From NCBI GenBank assembly GCA_965153355.1, contig OZ231126.1:20646001-20710000 (forward strand): a stretch of DNA of 64,000 bases. The letters run 5' to 3'. The notes beneath the pieces were generated by a model, which had not been told where the DNA came from, ran no database searches, and was given only the letters and a program-made list of their open reading frames with translations. Positions 24,455-36,790 of this stretch are shown here, piece by piece. The number at the start of each line of letters is the position of its first letter. Within the stretch, counting starts at the first letter, position 1. Source of the DNA: Flaccisagitta enflata. Taxonomy: Eukaryota; Chaetognatha; Sagittoidea; Aphragmophora. Made by a program: the position numbers and the translations under genes.

Positions 24455-27400
24455 ACACAGTCCATCAAATCTCACCCTGATGGGAAAAAAACACCTAACG
24501 CCACTTTATCCCACTCCACCCACCTACACAGTCCATCAAATCTCACCCTGATGGGCAGGCCGTTTTTTAGTAATTTTTTTGAGAGAGCATTCCGGGCTCT
24601 CTCCTTGCAATTTCAAAGAGCCCGGCAGAAAAACAGAGAGCCCGGTAGAAAAAAAACTGATTTCCCTTTTAAATGAGCCTGCATTCTTAGTTTTCTGTCT
24701 CACCATGTTTCTCCCATCGCAACGAATAATTTGTTTGGAAGAATGAAACAACAAGAACAGAAAATGAAAGAAAGTTTTTTTCCAGTATCAATGACGTCAT
24801 ACACAAGAAAAGCTAGAAAAAGCCGAATATATGGCTACTCAAGTGGCGTGCAAGTGGCGTGCAAGTGGGCAGGTGCAGTCAGAAAAGGCTAATTATGAAT
24901 TGGGGCAGGAATCAAAACCGTCCGCAAACACCCAAACAGTACAACAGATGGCCTAACCGACCGACGGACAGATGGATTAAGCAGTGTGTAGAGAACAAGT
25001 GATTCACTCAAACTGCTAATTACATCTAAAGAAACTGTAAGAGATTTCATTCTCATCCACTCGTAAATGGGCATTTGTGAGTTGAAATCCTCAATCTGTG
25101 AGTTGATGCACAGCATCATGAGGTCGTTTAGAGCAGATGGAAACAGCGAAGCTCAATGCTCAGTTTTGATGTCTTTTCCCCCTTGCAATCCGCACTCGTT
25201 GACAGTACGGTAATCACTAAATCGAGGTAGCAGATTTGATAAGTCAGAAATGTAATGGGGATTGACTTTTTTCCATGTGATAATTGCGATATTTATCGCT
25301 TGATGTGGATTTTCTTTTTGAGTATTTCTGATGTCCATTTAGTTGGTTTAGTTGGTTCAGTTGTTAATGGCTAACATGTTTTGGGTAGAAAATACCCAGT
25401 CAAAATTGAGAGAGCAAACCGGGCTCTCTGGCGGCAAATCTTGTGTGCCCGGGAGCAAAATAGAGAGCATCGGGCTCCCGGGCACGCTCTAAAAAAAGGC
25501 CTGCTGATGGGAAAAAAACACCTAACGCCACTTTATCCCACTCCACCCACCTACACAGTCCATCAAATCTCACCCTGATGGAAAAAAAACACCTAACGCC
25601 ACTTTATCCCACTCCACCCACCTACACAGTCCATCAAATCTCACCCTGATGGGAAAAAAACACCTAACGCCACTTTATCCCACTCCACCCACCTACACAG
25701 TCCATCAAATCTCACCCTGATGGGAAAAAAACACCTAACGCCACTTTATCCCACTCCACCCACCTACACAGTCCATCAAATCTCACCCTGATGGGAAAAA
25801 AACACCTAACGCCACTTTATCCCACTCCACCCACCTACACAGTCCATCAAATCTCACCCTGATGGGAAAAAAACACCTAACGCCACTTTATCCCACTCCA
25901 CCCACCTACACAGTCCATCAAATCTCACCCTGATGGGAAAAAAACACCTAACGCCACTTTATCCCACTCCACCCACCTACACAGTCCATCAAATCTCACC
26001 CTGATGGGAAAAAAACACCTAACGCCACTTTATCCCACTCCACCCACCTTCACAGTCCATCAAATCTCACCCTGATGGGAAAAAAACACCTAACGCCACT
26101 TTATCCCACTCCACCCACCTACACAGTCCATCAAATCTCACCCTGATGGGAAAAAAACACCTAACGCCACTTTATCCCACTCCACCCACCTACACAGTCC
26201 ATCAAATCTCACCCTGATGGGAAAAAAACACCTAACGCCACTTTATCCCACTCCACCCACCTACACAGTCCATCAAATCTCACCCTGATGGGAAAAAAAC
26301 ACCTAACGCCACTTTATCCCACTCCACCCACCTACACAGTCCATCAAATCTCACCCTGATGGGAAAAAAACACCTAACGCCACTTTATCCCACTCCACCC
26401 ACCTACACAGTCCATCAAATCTCACCCTGATGGGAAAAAAACACCTAACGCCACTTTATCCCACTCCACCCACCTACACAGTCCATCAAATCTCACCCTG
26501 ATGGGAAAAAAACACCTAACGCCACTTTATCCCACTCCACCCACCTACACAGTCCATCAAATCTCACCCTGATGGGAAAAAAACACCTAACGCCACTTTA
26601 TCCCACTCCACCCACCTACACAGTCCATCAAATCTCACCCTGATGGAAAAAACACCTAACGCCACTTTATCCCACTCCCACCACCAACACACAGTCCATC
26701 AAATCTCACCTGATGAAAAAAACACCAAACCACTATCCCTCCACCCACCTACAGTCCATCAAATCTCACCCTGATGGGAAAAAACACCTAACGCACTTTA
26801 TCCCCTCACCACCTACACAGTCCATCAAATCTCACCCTGATGGGAAAAAAACACCTAACGCCACTTTATCCCCTCCACCCACCTACAGTCCATCACCCTG
26901 ATGGGAAAAAACACCTAACGCCACTTTATCCCTCACCCACACCACACAGTCCATCAAATCCCACCCTGATGGGAAAAAAACACCTAACGCCACTTTTCCC
27001 ACTCCACCCACCTACACAGTCCATCAAATCTCACCCTGATGGGAAAAAACACCTAACGCCACTTTATCCCTCCACCCACCTACAGTCCATCAAATCTCAC
27101 CCTAATGGGAAAAAAACACCTAATGCCATTTTATCCCACTCCACCTACCTTCACAGTCCATCAAACCCCACCCTGATGAGAAAAAAGACCTAACGCCACT
27201 TTATCCCACTCCACCCACCTACACAGTCCATCAAATCTCACCCTGATGGGAAAAAAACACCTAACGCCACTTTATCCCACTCCACCCACCTACACAGTCC
27301 ATCAATCTCACCTGATGGGAAAAAACACCTAACGCCACTTTATCCACTCCACCCACCTACACAGTCCATCAAATCTCACCCTGATGGGAAAAAAACACCT

Positions 27401-27712
27401 AACGCCACTTTATCCCACTCCACCCACCTACACAGTCCATCAAATCTCACCCTGATGGGAAAAAACACCTAACGCCACTTTATCCCACTCCACCCACCTA
27501 CACAGTCCATCAAATCTCACCCTGATGGGGAAAAAACACTAACGCCACTTTATTCCTCACCCACACAGTCCATCAAATCTCACCCTGGGAAAAACACCTA
27601 ACGCCACTTTATCCCACTCCACCCACCCACACAGTCCATCAAATCTCACCCTGATGGGAAAAAACACCTAACGCCACTTTATCCCACACCTACACAGTCC
27701 ATCAAATCCCCC
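24455..27712. repeat. 71-bp satellite array (~32 units) with an inserted element
   Basis: The unit includes AACACCTAACGCCACTTTAT and CACAGTCCATCAAATCTCAC. Spacing of GATGG starts (25506, 25577, 25648) gives exactly 71 bp. About one unit lies at 24455-24555 and about 31 at 25504-27712, separated by a 948-bp insertion. Units from 25504 to about 26640 look almost identical. From about 26640 many carry small deletions, leaving units shorter than 71 bp. Unlike the 66-bp repeat, 71 bp does not keep a reading frame. Confidence 0.95.
24556..25503. mobile_element. Non-autonomous hAT-like element, 948 bp, TSD CTGATGGG
   Basis: The left end is CAGGCCGTTTTTTAG. The right end, inverted, is CAGGCCTTTTTTTAG (14 of 15 matching). 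It is flanked by CTGATGGG at 24548-24555 and 25504-25511. Because the target is a 71-bp satellite unit, the restored site is the ordinary unit sequence, which proves insertion. Subterminal GC-rich palindromic motifs (GAGAGC...CCGGGCTCTC, CCCGGGAGC) lie at both ends. Internally, 24840-25000 resembles a decayed pearl-like copy with CCGACCGACGGACAG. No transposase ORF. Confidence 0.92.
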
Positions 27713-28050
27713 AAAGCTTGTCCTCTTTCACCTCCTCCCCACCCACCTCCAAGTTTTGTTTTCAATATTTAATCCCTCATGAACTTCATCACTTATTTCT
27801 TAGTTTATCACCAAAGAAGTATTTATCTGAGATAAAGTAACTATGAACTATGTTGCCATACACACATATATATAAAGCTCTTACATATGTTTCTTCAAAA
27901 TCAGATACCTTCATTTCACAAGGCGAGAAGAAATTTGTCATCCAGAAGGAATTTCTGCAATATGCAAACAATTAAAAAACAAAGCCACTTACACGGCTAT
28001 CTTAGTCACATGTGGATAGGCAGGGATAGTATTCTTTAAGACAATTCTAG
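27713..28050. other. Intergenic DNA
   Basis: Nothing recognised. Confidence 0.5.
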
Positions 28051-28765
28051 GACACACCTAGCATCATTCATAACCCTTAGTTACTTAAGGACAATTTTAG
28101 GACAACCTTAGGACAACTCTAGCACAACTTTAGAACAACTTGAGGACAAATCTAGAACAACTTAAGAACAAATATAGGTAAACATTAGGACAACTCCAAT
28201 ACAACTTTAGGACTACTGTAGGACAACTTTAGGACAACTCTAGGACGACTCTAAGACGACTCTAGGACAACTCTAGGACAACTCTAAAACAACTTTAGGA
28301 CAACTCTGGGACAACTTTAAAACAACTGGGACAATTCTTATACAATTCTAGGATGACTTGAAAAATTCTAGGACAACATTCTGAAAACTCAAGGACAAAT
28401 CAAGGACATATCAAGGACATCTCTTGAACAATTCTAAAACAACTCTAAAACAACTCCCTGACCACTCTGATTTTTGTAGGACCACACTAGAACAACTTCA
28501 GGACTAGTAGGACAAGTAGGACAACTTTGGACAATTCTAGGACAACTCTACAACGAGTCAAAGACACTTTTAGGACAATTCCAGGACAACTAAAGTACAA
28601 CTTCAGTACAAAATAGACAACTGTAGGATGACTAAAAAAAAAACCCAAGGACAATTGAGACAACTTCAAGACCACTCAAGGACAATACAAGGACAACTCA
28701 AGGACAAATCAAAGACAACTCGTGGACAACCTAAGGACAACTCATGGACAACTCATGGGCTATTC
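28050..28765. repeat. Degenerate ~11-12-bp repeat 'GGACAACTCTA'
   Basis: About 700 bp of loosely repeated AGGACAACTCT/AGGACAACTTT words, sharper at 28200-28330. Confidence 0.85.
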
Positions 28766-29179
28766 AAAAACAAAATAAACACAGTGAAAAGAGGAAAAAA
28801 ACAAATCTCCCAAAAGCTAATTTGTATGATTCAGTAATCAGTTATCAGGCTCGTTCTCCGCTCAAACTAAAAAGCGCATTCGCGCGCATTAAGCACAGCT
28901 CCGTGGGTTGATAATGGAGGATCCCAACCCACCGAATCCAAGAAAATCAGTGGACTCTAGCGGACTCGTTAACTTAAGTAAAATCCTATACTTATAATGT
29001 AATTTTGATGTATTTTTAGTATTACTATCAAGCCTCTAATGATTTCGAATTGATTTTTTTTGTAGACAGGGACCATTTGGGGTTAGTAGAAGTGAAAAAT
29101 CACATAATTACACCAGGTTGAAAAAAGTCGCATTTCTTATTTATTTCCCATCATGGCGGATTGTGCCCCATTCACAACC
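28766..29179. other. Intergenic DNA
   Basis: Nothing recognised. Confidence 0.5.
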
Positions 29180-29312
29180 ACTTTCCACACCCAGGCAGGA
29201 TGGAAATGCGCGTTTCTACACTTTTCGACTCAATTGTTTTGGACGGTCAGCCAGACGGCTGGATCGACGGACAGACAAAGCCTTTATAGACTCGCGAGTC
29301 TGTGACTGAAAA
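29180..29312 (+). mobile_element. Pearl/HINE-like element, decayed
   Basis: GGCAGGATGGAAATGCGCG and CACTTTTCGACTC match the core of copy 2891-3064. ACAAAGCCTTTATAGACTCG precedes a degenerate hairpin ending GACTGAAAAG. Confidence 0.65.
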
Positions 29313-30441
29313 GACTTTTTATGAAAACGATGTAAAGAAGTTGACTATAATTGGGAGGAACGCCTTGGGCGATACAATCCTCGTAAAAATGACACTATAG
29401 AATATTTTTAGTATTTAACTAGCAGAAATGTCCATGATTCTTTTTAACTTTAATCCACTAAAGGTTCTTAAAAGCGAATGTAAAGAGGAAATGAAAAGAG
29501 TCAAACACACGCATTAAATACTATTTTTTTGGGGGGGGGGGGGTTGGATGGATCGGGTCTGTCAATATGCAAAAGGTTTTCCGATGAGACCATCAACATC
29601 AGACAGCATAAAGTATTAAATAATAAGACCATCAGTGTTTTTATTTTACTAAATTTCATTGATCTTCCATTTTTTTTTAGCCGCTGATTTATATATTGCT
29701 GTGTTGATGAACTTGTATCAGTAGCACTGCTAATGAATTGATCAAATTGTAATGCATGAATATCTTTGTGTTAATTCTAGTTACAACAAGGTAAAGGTTG
29801 ATCATTTATCATTAAAGTTGTAAAAAAAGACAATAACATATATTTTCTGTAGAAGTTATGAGTCTTATTATCACCAAAAATGGGTGCAGATGCTGTAAGT
29901 TTATATCTTTTCTTGCACTAAAAAAACAGAAGATGAATGAAATTTGAAAAGATAAAAATGCTAAAAGTCTTAAAAATTTTTTGTTTCCACTCCTTGATCT
30001 TGATGATCTGATCAAAAATACTTATGCATATTGACACACCCGATAGGATGGAGTATGGAGTTGGGGGTGGGGAGAGAAAGAGAAAACAAAATCTGAATAC
30101 AAAAGGGGAAATGCCGACAGAGAAAGAAAAAAGACAGGCGCTCTGAGAAACGTTGGTCGTGAAAATGCCGGTGAATTTGAGTGGAGGCTAAGCATAAAAA
30201 TTGAGAATCGAGATAAGAACTAAAAGGGAAACTTGAACGGGGTTAGATGCGGGAATAAAGGAAGGGGGGGGGGAATATGTGGATTGAAAAGGGGGTGGGG
30301 GTGGATGCGGGATCGGGAATAAGGATCAGACGCGGAAATATAAAGGATGCGGGTAAAAGCGTGAGTTGGGTCCGGGATAATAGGAAATACTTGTTAAAAT
30401 AAAGATGGAGAAAGATTTGGGTAGAATGGAGGGTAGGGTAG
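29313..30441. other. AT-rich intergenic DNA
   Basis: A poly-G run lies at about 29530. G-rich text with GGATGCGGG words at 30240-30370 resembles 33440-33480 across the foldback, so the foldback may have inserted into a locally repeated sequence. No gene. Confidence 0.45.
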
Positions 30442-31243
30442 GGTTTTTGCATCAAATCAATTGAACACCCCAGCCTGCAGCTTTTTTAAACAGACTATGT
30501 CTATACTGTTGAAAACTACTTGCTTTATGACTTTTCTCCTTGATTTAGAGGTGCCAGATTTGATATTTTGATCATAACTTGATGGTGGTTGTGGTAAAAA
30601 TGTCAAATTTAGGTCATTTTGGCCGCAAAATTGGGCAACTTAGCCTTAGAAATCAAACCTAAGATCTAGATCTCACTAGTGGTGCAATCCGCATGTTTCT
30701 ATCATTTTTTGTTTAGATTTGAGAGCATTTCAAAGATGAAAGGGTTTGAAGGGAAAATTGCGGCTTCAATTTCAGTGGCAATTTTGACATTTTACACAAA
30801 TTTCAATATTTCGCGGCTTTGGATGGACCAATCTGCATAAAATTGGTGATCAAATTGAAGAGTTTTTCCTGTTCTAGCTAATGGTAAAAAAATTTTTGAT
30901 CGAAATTCCCCCCCCCCCAAAAAAAATTTTAGAGATTGTAGAAGCAGGTGCAAAAAAGTCGATTTTTTTTGCAAATTGGTCAATTTTGGATGAAAAATCA
31001 GGCCACTTCCTATTTATAAAAAGACTTGAAATCCATGAGCAAAATAAAGTACTGCTCAGGAGCTAACCAGTGGTGCAATCGGCGTGTCAGTATGTTTTTG
31101 CATTTAGATTTTATAAAACTTCAAAGATCTAAGGGTATGTCAAAATAACAATTTTTGGGTATCTTAATCTTTGAAGTTCTATAAAATCTAAATGCAAAAA
31201 CATATTGACACGCCGATTGCACCATTGGTTAGCTCCTGAGCAG

Positions 31244-32772
31244 TAGGGTGGCCCCGAATTGGGTCAAATTTCATATATTGATATACTTGAGCCCTTTGCA
31301 CTAGCATAACAAGAGCTCATTCAAAGTCATAGGAAAGTTCTCTATCAGAGGCCGGAGGGATATGACTCAGAATCATGTACAAAGATAAACCACAACAAAA
31401 ATTTGGTCCTGGGACCTCTGGAAATTACCGCCGCCACCCCCCTGCATTTCCCATAGAAAATATACAGGAAAGATCTTTGCCTGTGTTTTATTATGAGAAT
31501 GGGGGTGGGTGGCGGCGCCAATTTATAGGGGTTCCAGGGTTAAATTCTTTTTATAGACCATCTGTAAACATGATTTTGGGCCATATCCCTTTGATAGAGA
31601 ACTTTTCTATGACATTGCATTTTTTGTTGTTAGGCTACTTTGCACAAATGTCCAATAAAAGAAGGATTTCTCACAAGCTGGGGTGTGAAATCAAACAAGA
31701 AACCTTGTTGGCAAAACTATATGGTCGCTATGGGGATTTTTTTATTGCCGTAGGCAGCTAGGTTTCCTACGATTCTAAGAAACGTAAGAATCTGGGTTAG
31801 GAAGCTTACGTTTCTAGGTTTCCTAGCCAATTTCACAATAGGAAAATGAGTTTTTTTCAATTTATCCTAAAAAGCGCTGCTTCATTTTATCTGATTTCAT
31901 GGGTGATCACCAACAGTGGGATGACATCCTAATGCCTTAAAAGAATAGCATCACCACTCTGCTGTAAATAGATTAAAAATGTGAATGAACAAGGCCAAGT
32001 AGGCTAATAAGGTGCGACGTGTGGACTGTCGAACGAATGTGTTACCAACCAACAGACAGACAGACAGACCAACGGACACAGCCAGTTATAGAGGTGCTTT
32101 GTCGCACCTAAAAAATCCTACTTACAATTCTTACATTTCTAAGTTTTCTAGGAAAATGTTGCTTATGTTTCTTAGAATTCTTAAGTTTCCAAGGATTTAC
32201 AATATCAGCAAGAATGGAAATTTTTTCCTCGTTGTACATTTGTTGCCCCTTTTATTGGTTGAGTCGCATTTTAGTCAGAAAAGATTTCCATTTTCACTGA
32301 CATTGTAAACCTTGGAAAACCTAGAATTCTAAGAAACCTATGCAAAATCTTCTTAGAAAACCTAGAAATGTAAGAAACCTAGGTAGAAATTTTCCTATCA
32401 CTTATTCCACCAACTTAGAGTAGAGTGGCGACGCTTTTACTCTATGGCATCAGGATGTCGTCCCATTGTTAGTAATCACCCAAAAAATTGGGAAAATTAA
32501 AGTGGCGCTTTCTGGATTAAAATGAGAAAAACTTGATTTCCCATTGTAAAGTTGGTTAGAAAACATAGAATCCTAAGCTTTCTAACCCATATTCCTACGT
32601 TTCTTAGAATCGTAGGAAACTCAGCTGATAGGAAGCCTATAGTTTTGCCGCCATGGTTTAATCTTCAAATACAGACCTCTACTTGTGGGAAAACCTTCTT
32701 TTTTGCTACATTTATGCAAAAAACTAGAGTATATCATTTTTTGAAATTTGACCCTATTTCATGACCACCCTA
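31244..32772. mobile_element. hAT-like element, 1529 bp, TSD CTGAGCAG
   Basis: It begins TAGGGTGGCC with GGGTCAAATTTCA near the left end. It ends TGAAATTTGACCC followed by GACCACCCTA. It is flanked by CTGAGCAG at 31236-31243 and 32773-32780. The uninterrupted left arm of the surrounding foldback contains the inverse of the unoccupied site (ACTGCTCAG). The 8-bp duplication and the tip match a hAT. No transposase frame is visible, so it is non-autonomous or decayed. Repeated CTAAGAAACGTAAG/CTTACGTTTCTAGG hairpin words fill much of it. It carries its own pearl-like insertion. Confidence 0.88.
31988..32115 (+). mobile_element. Pearl/HINE-like element, class III
   Basis: AACAAGGCCAAG, then GGTGCGACGTGTGG, (CAGA)n, CAGTTATAGAGGTGC, and the hairpin end TTTGTCGCACCTAAAAAA. 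The 5' GGTGCGAC is the exact inverse complement of the 3' GTCGCACC. Confidence 0.8.
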
Positions 32773-33402
32773 CTGAGCAGTACTTCATTTTGCTCATGGA
32801 TTTTAAGTCTATTTATGAATTGGAAGTGGCCTAATTTTTCATCCAAAATTGACCAATTTGCAAAAAAATCGATTTTTTTGCACCTGCTTCTACAGTCTCT
32901 AAAAATTTTTTTGGGGAATATCGATCAAAAATTTTTTTACCATCAGCTAGAACAGGAAAAACTCTTCAATTTGATCACCAATTTTATGCAGATTGGTCCA
33001 TCCAAAGCCGAGAAATATTTTTTGGCAAAATATCAAAATTGCCACTGAAATTGAAGCTGCCATTTTCCCTTCAAACCCTTTCATCTTTGAAATGCTCTCG
33101 AATCTAAACAAAAAATGATAGAAACATGCGGATTGCACCACTAGTGAGATCTTGAGCTCTAGTTTTATAATCTCATGGATTTTAGGTTTGATTTCTAAGG
33201 CTAAGTGGCCCAATTTTGCGGCCAAAATGACCTAAATTTGACATTCTTACCATAACCACCATCAGGTTATGATCAAAATATTAAATCTGGCACCTCTAAA
33301 TCACGGAGAAAAGTCATATAGCGAGTAGTTTTCAACAGTATAGACATAGTCTGTTTAAAATAGCTGCAGGCTGGGGTGTTCAATTGATTTGATGCAAAAA
33401 CC

Positions 33403-33987
33403 GTTGGCCCTAATGGAGGGGAAGAAGGGGGGGAAGAGAGGGTGTGGATGCGGCATCGGGGAAAAAGGTCATATGCGGGAAAAAAGGACCCACTGGTGTA
33501 GCGAGTTAAAAGATTCGCGTGCACACGATTAAAAACCGAAAATTGATAAATAGGAAGCAATAAATTGTTGAATAGCTTAGAATTTCAAAAATTTTATAAC
33601 CGTTGTAAAGTAACAAAGCCGTAAAATACTATACATGTAAGAGAGAATCCTTATGTAATATGAATCATTGAAGCTCCTTTCTAATTTCAGACTTTAACCT
33701 CGGATTATGAATGGATAGGCGGGCAAGGCTCCATGTAATCGAAAACCATACCATCCTCACCATCTTCTTCCGCTCAATTTCGCTCCACTATTAAAGGGCC
33801 CAAGTCCAACTCAGTCAACCCCCTCTGGCGACACTAGTACTTGAAATTACTCGGGGGTTATACCCAGTCAAGCCCCCTCGCGAAAATTTTTTTCCATCCA
33901 GAAGATGCCCCAAGTTTGCCTTAGTCTTACAACCTCCCCCCATGGAAGAGCGTCCCATGTGAGAGCGCCTGGGAATGGTGACATTTA
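33403..33987. other. Intergenic DNA
   Basis: CCAGTCAAGCCCCCTCGCG and CAGTCAACCCCCTCTGGCG (33810-33890) form a short imperfect direct repeat. No gene. Confidence 0.4.
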
Positions 33988-34108
33988 ACTCGTGTCGGTC
34001 CGTCCGTCCGTCCGTCCGTCCCGTAACATTTTTAAATTTCGAGCGGTTTTTACACGACTGCTCCTGCCCATCCGCCCACGACTGGATTGCCGTGTATCCG
34101 GCCTTGTT
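33988..34108 (-). mobile_element. Pearl/HINE-like element lacking the hairpin end
   Basis: (GTCC)n, TTTCGAGCGGTTTTTACAC, CTGCTCCTGCCCATCCGCCC, ACGACTGGATTGCC, and GTGTATCCGGCCTTGTTTG. The hairpin end is missing or decayed. Confidence 0.75.
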
Positions 34109-34740
34109 TGGATAGATCAACTCGCCGATCGCAGTTCAATTAACTCGGACTATCATCAAACTCCCTCTCTTTGAAAACTACCTGGTAGCAATTCCACTTT
34201 TAAACCCGCGAATTGCATCAGCCATTAGCGTTGAAAAAAAAAAACAAAACAAAACAAAAAGAGCATTTGGCTCACTTTGCTTCATGTATCAAATCTTACG
34301 CACCACGCATAATTGGACACCCATCTCCCATCTCCATGCCAATCTCCCAACGTCATTCCCTCACTGAAGACTTCATAGAAAAAAAAAAGAAGCAAAAACA
34401 AAAACAAAAAACTCTAAAACACTCAACCATAAATCTTTTTTCTTCCTCTCGCTTGATCCTTTCCTCATCTTTTTCGCTGTCGAAAGGCAAAAATGAAAAG
34501 TTTCGAAAAAAAACTGTAAAGTCAATCAAGCAATTTTACGACTTTTTAAAGGATACCAAGAACGCCATTCAAACTGTCCGTAGGAAAACCAAAACGCGCG
34601 CATAATATGATTGGACTGAGGGAATTGGGTTGGGGATGTGAAGGGGAGAGGGGCGGGGGGGGGGGGAGAGGCAGGAACGCGGAATAGGGGATAGTGCCTA
34701 GGTAAAAGGACAAAGCAGAAAGAGGGAGATGGGGGTTGAA
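34109..34740. other. Intergenic DNA
   Basis: A purine-rich (AAAAC/AAAAG) stretch and a G-run near 34655. The 130-codon plus frame is Lys-rich low-complexity sequence with no motif. Confidence 0.45.
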
Positions 34741-34929
34741 AACAAGGCCAACACCTCTAAGTCGCGCGCGGTCGTCAAGACTAAAAGACAAAAATTCAAA
34801 ATGTGAAATGACTTGAAATGACTTAAAACGACGTAAAAAGGCGAAAAAAAGTTAGCGCGGACGGACGGACCAATGGACCAACCAACCGACAGAGCGGGTC
34901 ATAGAGTCGCGTAGCACGCAACTAAAAAA
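34741..34929 (+). mobile_element. Pearl/HINE-like element, AAGTCATTTT-core subfamily
   Basis: AACAAGGCCAACACCTCTAA, GTCGCGCGCG, ATGACTTGAAATGAC core, (GGAC/AACC)n, and GAGTCGCGTAGCACGCAACT followed by AAAAAA. The ends pair with two mismatches. Confidence 0.8.
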
Positions 34930-35665
34930 TAATGGTAAGACACAGGGTGGGGATGAGTTGGATGATAAGGTGATTTGGTTGATTGTTGATGTATCAACAA
35001 CTGATGTTGGCCCTTGGAGATACGGGCGGTGGGAGAGGAGAAAGAACGGCGCTTGAGTGCAGGAGAAGGAAGGACGAGGGTCAGCGCTCAAGTTAAGGGA
35101 GAAGGGTGTTGGAGAAAAGCACGTATTGATAGCAAATAAAGAGGAAGGGGCCGTGTGTTTAAAAAGAATGAAGTGGGTAAAGCCGCAAACTTCAAAGTTG
35201 TTATAAGTACCACACGCTTAGGGTTTGACGTTTAGTTTGATGACCAGGATGTTTCCCTGTAGAGCGTGACGCCCGCGCGCCCGCCGAATCTTTTGCCGCC
35301 TAACGGTAAAATTTACCGTTTATTTTACAGCGATCACCCATTTGAAGGATATCAATCAATCAATCTTAGAGGATCTTTTAACCTGAAAAGTGAGCACATT
35401 ATAAGGGATCAACTCAGCTAAATAGTACCATCAACAATGAATGTTATTTTTCAGTAGGATATCAAAGGATGGAGTGATTAGATGATGATGAGTTCTAAGA
35501 AACAAAATTTAAAGTATGCCCATGAATTAATCATTGATTAATAGGTTTTTCGTGCATGTAAAATGAATCTGCATGAATGATACTACAGATGAACATCATT
35601 GAATAAGAGATGAATTCGTAAGTCATCGATTTGAAACACACAAGGTCGTTTTTATCTCACCATGG
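34930..35665. other. Intergenic DNA
   Basis: Nothing recognised. Confidence 0.5.
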
Positions 35666-35671
35666 CGAGAG

Positions 35672-35676
35672 AGACA

Positions 35677-35744
<68 letters not shown>
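35672..35744. repeat. (GA)n microsatellite
   Basis: About 36 GA units. A second short GA array lies at 36038-36073. Confidence 0.96.
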
Positions 35745-36033
35745 AAGTTCGCAATTACGTCAAGCGATATAGGCGGCGCATTTGAATGGAAGAGGAGGAG
35801 TCAAAGGAGGAGGAAACAAGATGAAAAAAAGTCCATGAGAAAGAGAAAAAAATTGGAAAAAGAGAAAAAAATTGCAAGGGAGAGAAAAACACCACAGAGC
35901 TCTGCAGAGGCTTGGAGAATCGAGAATGAATCGAGTGAGAAGTGAAGGGGGTTGGTGGTTTGGAGTGGGGGAGGGTACGTTGTTTGTAAAGCAAGATGGA
36001 GAAGGAAATGACGAAAAGATGGATGAAAGGATG

Positions 36034-36075
<42 letters not shown>

Positions 36076-36111
36076 AAGAGCTGTTTGCTGAGGTGAGGTA
36101 ATTGCAAAAGC

Positions 36112-36516
36112 TGCACCTAAGGTGCGATATCGCACCCTAGCAGCAAACACAATAACATATTACTTATTTTGATTTATAATGGAGTAAATATATCAGAATT
36201 TCACTAGGTGTTCCTATACCTTATGATCAGATGAAGGACTTTGGTTATTCAGTTTTGATAATAGCAAAAACACCAATTTTTATGCATTTTTTGAATGTTC
36301 ATTTTTGGATGATTTTTATTGATTTACTAAAAACTCCATTGATAAATTTTCTCATAGCTACGTAACTGATCCAAATTTGGACAGAAAGTTTTAACATCAG
36401 TTAAATTCCAGAAAGTAAGTGAAAGAGTGAAAGAAAAAGAGAAAAAAATAGATATAAGTGAGAGAAAGAAGTGAAGATTGTAGCTGCTAAGATGCAATGT
36501 CGCACCTTAGCAGTAT
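36112..36516. mobile_element. Possible element with hairpins at both ends
   Basis: GGTGCGATATCGCACC, a perfect 16-bp palindrome, lies at 36120-36135 next to TAGCAGC. AGCTGCTAAGATGCAATGTC and GCACCTTAGCAG lie at 36482-36514. The hairpin-bearing ends ~370 bp apart suggest a small element related in style to class III pearl-like ends. Confidence 0.45.
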
Positions 36517-36599
36517 CAGCCTTAACTCTGTTTTTTTATCGGACCTCAGCGGTCCCCCCAGAGAGAAGGGCTATCTGATAATTTGTCGTATTAGCTATT

Positions 36600-36790
36600 A
36601 TGATATGAAGTTGATTTAAAAGTGACTGGTACTTTTTTGGTGTGGTGGGATCTATATAGCTAATGGGGGGATCTATATAGCTAATGGTGGGATCTATACA
36701 GCTAATGTCGTTATTGTCGTTATTAGCTAATATGATATGAAGTTGATTTAAAAGTGACTGGTACCTACTTTTTTGGTGTGTTGGGATCTA
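36600..36790. repeat. Short direct repeats
   Basis: TGATATGAAGTTGATTTAAA occurs at about 36600 and 36730. GGGATCTATATAGCTAATG occurs three times at 36648-36705. A small local duplication. Confidence 0.75.

Larger units (their letters stand above)
30442..33402. mobile_element. Large foldback element (arms ~700 bp) interrupted by a hAT-like insertion
   Basis: The left arm begins GGTTTTTGCATCAAATCAAT at 30442. The right arm ends with its exact inverse at 33402. Matching inverted landmarks include GAACACCCCAGCCTGCAG, CAGACTATGTCTATACTGTT, AATTGGTGATCAAATTGAAG and ATGCAAAAACAT around the centre (31100-31205). The left arm continues to about 31140. The right arm resumes at about 31155 to 31243 and, beyond the insertion, at 32781-33402. 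Without the insertion it would be about 1.4 kb. No ORF. Superfamily unknown. Confidence 0.85.

Noticed and set aside
25504-27712. CRISPR-like array
   Set aside because: A 71-bp unit repeats without distinct spacers, in an animal genome with no cas genes. It is a satellite.
34213-34605. 130-codon Lys-rich plus frame
   Set aside because: Low complexity, no homology cue, no initiation or splice context.
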